Shown: positions 6,661 to 8,758 of the stretch, one piece after another
Layout of the letters: every line of letters begins with the position of its first letter
How positions within the stretch are numbered: position 1 is the first letter of the stretch
Source: CAZGQY01 sp964528035
Lineage (GTDB): Bacteria; Pseudomonadota; Gammaproteobacteria; Methylococcales; UBA1147
Direction of reading: 5' to 3'
NCBI GenBank assembly: GCA_964528035.1
Contig: CAZGQY010000173.1
Span: forward strand, 1-8,758
Length of the DNA stretch: 8,758 nucleotides
Program-made: the position numbers and the translations under genes
The notes under the pieces: model-generated
Database searches by the model: none
The model's input: only the letters and a program-made list of their open reading frames with translations
What the model was told of the DNA's origin: nothing

Positions 6661-7353
6661 ATGAATAAAAATGATAAAGAAATAAAACAAAACAGTGAAT
6701 CCGACGCTGAGAATTCGTCCGATTCAATCGACCCAAAACGCCGCCGCATAGCAGGTTTTGGTTTATCAGCGCCGGTCATCATGACATTGGCGAGTCGTCC
6801 GGTTTTAGCGAAACAATGTTCTGGTTCTGTGCTGGCGTCAGGAAATTTATCGGATCCAGTGAATATGGGCAGTTGTGGTGCCTGTAGAGAAGATCAATGG
6901 TTTAATGCCAGTGCCAGTGTATGGGGTGGCTTGGGAGTTGATCCAAGCAGCGCCAGATGCGAAGATTTGTTTAATGTACCGAAGGTAAAGGATAAGAACG
7001 GTATTATGCAATTGATTTTTTCTGCAACCATACTCGACGCACTTCAGGCCAATGTAGTGATTCCCAGTGGTATCAGGTTTAAGGATCAGTACGGTAATAA
7101 AGTGAAAGCCAGTACGGGCAAAGCCCAACTAAGAAGCTGTGCTTGTATTTTTACTGCAGCAGTTATGAATGCGAGTTATACAGCGACTGCTGTGAATTTT
7201 CCATGGACACCCGCACAAGTGGCTATGAATTGCGACGCCGTGTTAGTATTAACCGGAAGTAAGTCTAACAAACTTAATATTGATGCTGTGACGGGTTTGG
7301 CAAATACTTTATTAGGCGCATTTAATAACGGTTCATCCTGTGCTTTGCCTTAA
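6661..7353 (+). CDS. Cysteine-rich exported protein with twin-arginine-like signal, possible substrate of the PqqD/kinase module
   Basis: I do not recognise a functional family. The 230-residue protein starts with 25 polar residues rich in S, D, E and N, then KRRRIAGFG (26-34) and an uncharged stretch (APVIMTLASRPVLA, 37-50) ending in a signal-peptidase-like VLA-K site. This resembles a Tat signal, although the residues after the arginines differ from the RRxFLK consensus. The mature part (about 180 residues) has eight cysteines at 53, 72, 75, 100, 160, 162, 191 and 227, including SCGAC and RSCAC, suited to disulfides or metal binding. The segment from C53 to about residue 65 (CSGSVLASGNLS) looks like the start of a compact beta-rich domain. 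There is no lipobox. It leads the operon and ends 11 bp before the PqqD-like gene. A Tat route would permit cytoplasmic folding or modification first; that is inference. Confidence 0.75.
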   Translation: MNKNDKEIKQNSESDAENSSDSIDPKRRRIAGFGLSAPVIMTLASRPVLAKQCSGSVLASGNLSDPVNMGSCGACREDQWFNASASVWGGLGVDPSSARCEDLFNVPKVKDKNGIMQLIFSATILDALQANVVIPSGIRFKDQYGNKVKASTGKAQLRSCACIFTAAVMNASYTATAVNFPWTPAQVAMNCDAVLVLTGSKSNKLNIDAVTGLANTLLGAFNNGSSCALP

Positions 7354-7364
7354 GCCAAAAAAAT

Positions 7365-7646
7365 ATGGCTCATTCTGAGTGGTCTCTTGTTTCGGAGCTG
7401 AAACTGGAGACGTTTACCTGGGATGATGAATCTGTTATATACAATTTAGCATCCGGGGATACTCACCATTTGAATTCGTCGGCCCATTGGGTGTTGGAGC
7501 AGTTGCAGCTAAGAGCGATGAGTGTGGCTAATTTGACCTCAGCTGCTGTGACAGAAGGGTTGATGGATGACGATAATAAGACCGAAAGTTTACTCGAAGA
7601 AACCCTGAAACAGCTACAAGACATTGATTTACTGGTCTACAATTAA
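7365..7646 (+). CDS. PqqD-family peptide chaperone of the HPr-rel-A system
   Basis: This 93-residue protein has the PqqD/RRE-type layout. A beta-strand pair covers the segment ending in DDESVIYNLASGDTHHLNSSA (about 20-40), in which the ASGDTHxLN core is diagnostic. Helices follow (HWVLEQLQL, then LLEETLKQLQDIDLLVYN at the C-terminus). PqqD-like proteins bind leader peptides and present them to modifying enzymes. This version matches, from memory, the family always found beside HprK-related kinase A. Length is normal for a stand-alone member. It begins 11 bp after the exported protein and has no Shine-Dalgarno, only an A-run (7358-7364), so translation is probably coupled to the gene before it. 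The leader it would bind is not proven; the exported protein next door is the obvious candidate. Confidence 0.85.
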   Translation: MAHSEWSLVSELKLETFTWDDESVIYNLASGDTHHLNSSAHWVLEQLQLRAMSVANLTSAAVTEGLMDDDNKTESLLEETLKQLQDIDLLVYN

Positions 7647-7817
7647 ACCTGAACCGTGATTTTGCAGCGGTTAAAAAATACCCACTTAACGGATAAGTAA
7701 AGCTAAGATTGTTTTATTCACCTGTGAAACAAATATCTTGCGCCCTGTTATCCGCATTGAAGTTACAGATTCAGGTTAAAGCGAATTTTTTGTTACCACT
7801 TCATTTAGACAGTAGCG
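7647..7817. other. 171-bp gap between PqqD-like and kinase genes
   Basis: The spacing is wide for an otherwise tight operon. In the kinase frame a TAG at 7806-7808 excludes any upstream start, so the gap is real. A weak AACCG/CGGTT hairpin (7656-7676 region) has no following T-run. I see no convincing small gene, RNA or promoter. Confidence 0.5.
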
Positions 7818-8672
7818 ATGCAGTATGATATTAAAACAGGGCCGTTTTATACTCACTTAACCACTTCGATCACAACAGTTGCCGAAGGTATCGATTTTTT
7901 CTATCGCGATTCTTTGCACACGCCGAGTAATCGATTCTACGATTTTCATGTTCAGTTAGAGACTCCGAACAGTCTGCGTCGCTGGGTTCGTCCTCAGGTT
8001 CAATTTTTATTCGACGGTAAATCACCTTTCAAACCCTTACCTTTGAGTCAGGCGTTCCCTATGTTTGAATGGGGATTGAACTGGTGTATTAGCGGATATT
8101 GTCACAGCTACCTGATGGTTCATGCAGCCGTGGTAGAGCGGGATGGCACACTAGTTATTATGCCGGGATTACCAGGGGCCGGTAAGAGCACGCTGTGTGC
8201 GGCTCTGATTAATCGAGGTTGGCGATTGTTCTCTGATGAATTGGCCTTGGTGTCAATGAGTGATGGAAAACTTACACCATTAGCTCGACCGGTGAGTCTG
8301 AAGAATCAATCGATTGACATTATTCGGAATTTCGCTCCTAACGCAGAGATCGGGCCAGTGGTATTTGATACCGGTAAAGGTACGGTGGCGCATATGAAAC
8401 CGCCTGGACAAAGTGTTGAATATTTTTACAAAGACGCTGAGGCGACGCACATCATATTTCCAAATTTTCAGTTGGAAGGTGAATGCGAATTCTTGAAAAA
8501 AGCCAAGACTTATGCCTTTATGGACATTGCGAAAAATACATTCAATTATAATCTATTGGGAAAAAAAGGTTTTCAAATGCTGGGTCGTCTAATAGAAAAG
8601 TGCTCCTGTTACGAACTTTTTTATACTCATCTTGATGATGCAATTGAAATTCTCGACGGATTGGATGTGTAA
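7818..8672 (+). CDS. HprK-related kinase A
   Basis: This 284-residue P-loop enzyme is related to the C-terminal catalytic half of HPr serine kinase/phosphorylase and lacks its N-terminal domain. The family start (IKTGPFYTHL, 5-14) leads to HAAVVERDGTLVIMPGLP (102-119) and the Walker A loop GLPGAGKST (117-125). SDELALV (139-145) follows as the acidic Walker B-like motif, then RPVSLKNQSIDIIR (157-170) and GTVAHMKPP (188-196). The C-terminal segment FNYNLLGKKGF (242-252) is also typical of the group. All nucleotide-binding residues look intact, so an active kinase is likely. HPr itself is not in view, and homologous kinases in some lasso-peptide clusters phosphorylate precursor serines, so a peptide or protein substrate is plausible. 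ATG 7818 is the only start after the in-frame TAG at 7806. The nearest preceding gene is the PqqD-like partner. Confidence 0.88.
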   Translation: MQYDIKTGPFYTHLTTSITTVAEGIDFFYRDSLHTPSNRFYDFHVQLETPNSLRRWVRPQVQFLFDGKSPFKPLPLSQAFPMFEWGLNWCISGYCHSYLMVHAAVVERDGTLVIMPGLPGAGKSTLCAALINRGWRLFSDELALVSMSDGKLTPLARPVSLKNQSIDIIRNFAPNAEIGPVVFDTGKGTVAHMKPPGQSVEYFYKDAEATHIIFPNFQLEGECEFLKKAKTYAFMDIAKNTFNYNLLGKKGFQMLGRLIEKCSCYELFYTHLDDAIEILDGLDV

Positions 8673-8758
8673 TTTGTTTGTATCTATTCAACGTAACTAC
8701 TTGCCCCAAATCGAAACAGCCCTCTATGGGGGATCTGTGGAGGAAGTGTATGCGGCAG
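8665..8758 (+). CDS. Partial gene, unrecognised, third member of the kinase operon
   Basis: An open frame starts at ATG 8665 inside the kinase stop region (ATGTGTAA, 8-bp overlap) and runs off the window after 31 codons, beginning MCNLFVSIQRNYLPQIETA and ending SVEEVYAA. The overlap suggests translational coupling. In related loci an HPr-rel-A nucleotidyltransferase follows the kinase, so that is the leading guess, but this fragment carries no diagnostic motif. Cys2 recalls class-II amidotransferases, yet the following residues do not fit MCGI. An internal start such as TTG 8674 is possible. Confidence 0.5.
   Translation, partial: MCNLFVSIQRNYLPQIETALYGGSVEEVYAA

Noticed and set aside
8561..8567. 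A7 run in the kinase as a programmed slippage site
   Set aside because: It encodes the conserved GKKGF segment in frame, no stimulatory structure is visible, and a shift would only truncate the enzyme.
8665..8758. Asparagine synthase/amidotransferase start because of MC at the N-terminus
   Set aside because: The residues after Cys2 (NLFVS) do not match the MCGI-type nucleophile motif.

Overview
The window reads as a piece of a gammaproteobacterial chromosome with moderate GC. The evidence is inference from gene families: an acyl-CoA ligase/decarboxylase pair of the kind tied to exosortase A (XrtA/PEP-CTERM) exopolysaccharide loci, and an HprK-related kinase A module, both typical of Gram-negative, surface-polysaccharide-producing proteobacteria. 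No exosortase, PEP-CTERM protein, rRNA, tRNA, transposase or CRISPR array is present, so the genus cannot be fixed. A marine or Cellvibrio-like gammaproteobacterium is a guess only.

Layout. (1) Positions 1-2669: two plus-strand genes, a GT-B fold glycosyltransferase and a NodB-type polysaccharide deacetylase, lie between two copies of one repeat. A 60-bp half copy opens the window, and a full, roughly 165-bp imperfect palindrome follows the deacetylase. (2) Positions 2681-6327: a minus-strand operon runs from an AMP-forming acyl-CoA ligase to a PLP-dependent decarboxylase (ATGA overlap) and then a signal-peptide TPR protein. It ends convergently against the palindrome. (3) Positions 6328-6660: a 333-bp divergent intergenic region holds three inverted repeats and a plausible sigma70-type promoter. 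(4) Positions 6661-8758: a plus-strand operon runs from a cysteine-rich protein with a twin-arginine-like export signal to a PqqD-family peptide chaperone, an HprK-related kinase A and the first 31 codons of a further gene that overlaps the kinase by 8 bp.

How the parts may work together. Genes in (1) and (2) fit cell-surface polysaccharide assembly and activation of a small acyl or amino-acid-like group. Module (4) is the most intriguing. A PqqD-like leader-binding protein and an HPr-kinase-like P-loop enzyme form a known but functionally uncharacterised pair. Here they are led by a secreted-type protein whose first 26 residues are acidic and serine-rich, placed before the double arginine. 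I propose this protein as the module's substrate, modified in the cytoplasm and then exported. That is inference from gene order and sequence character.
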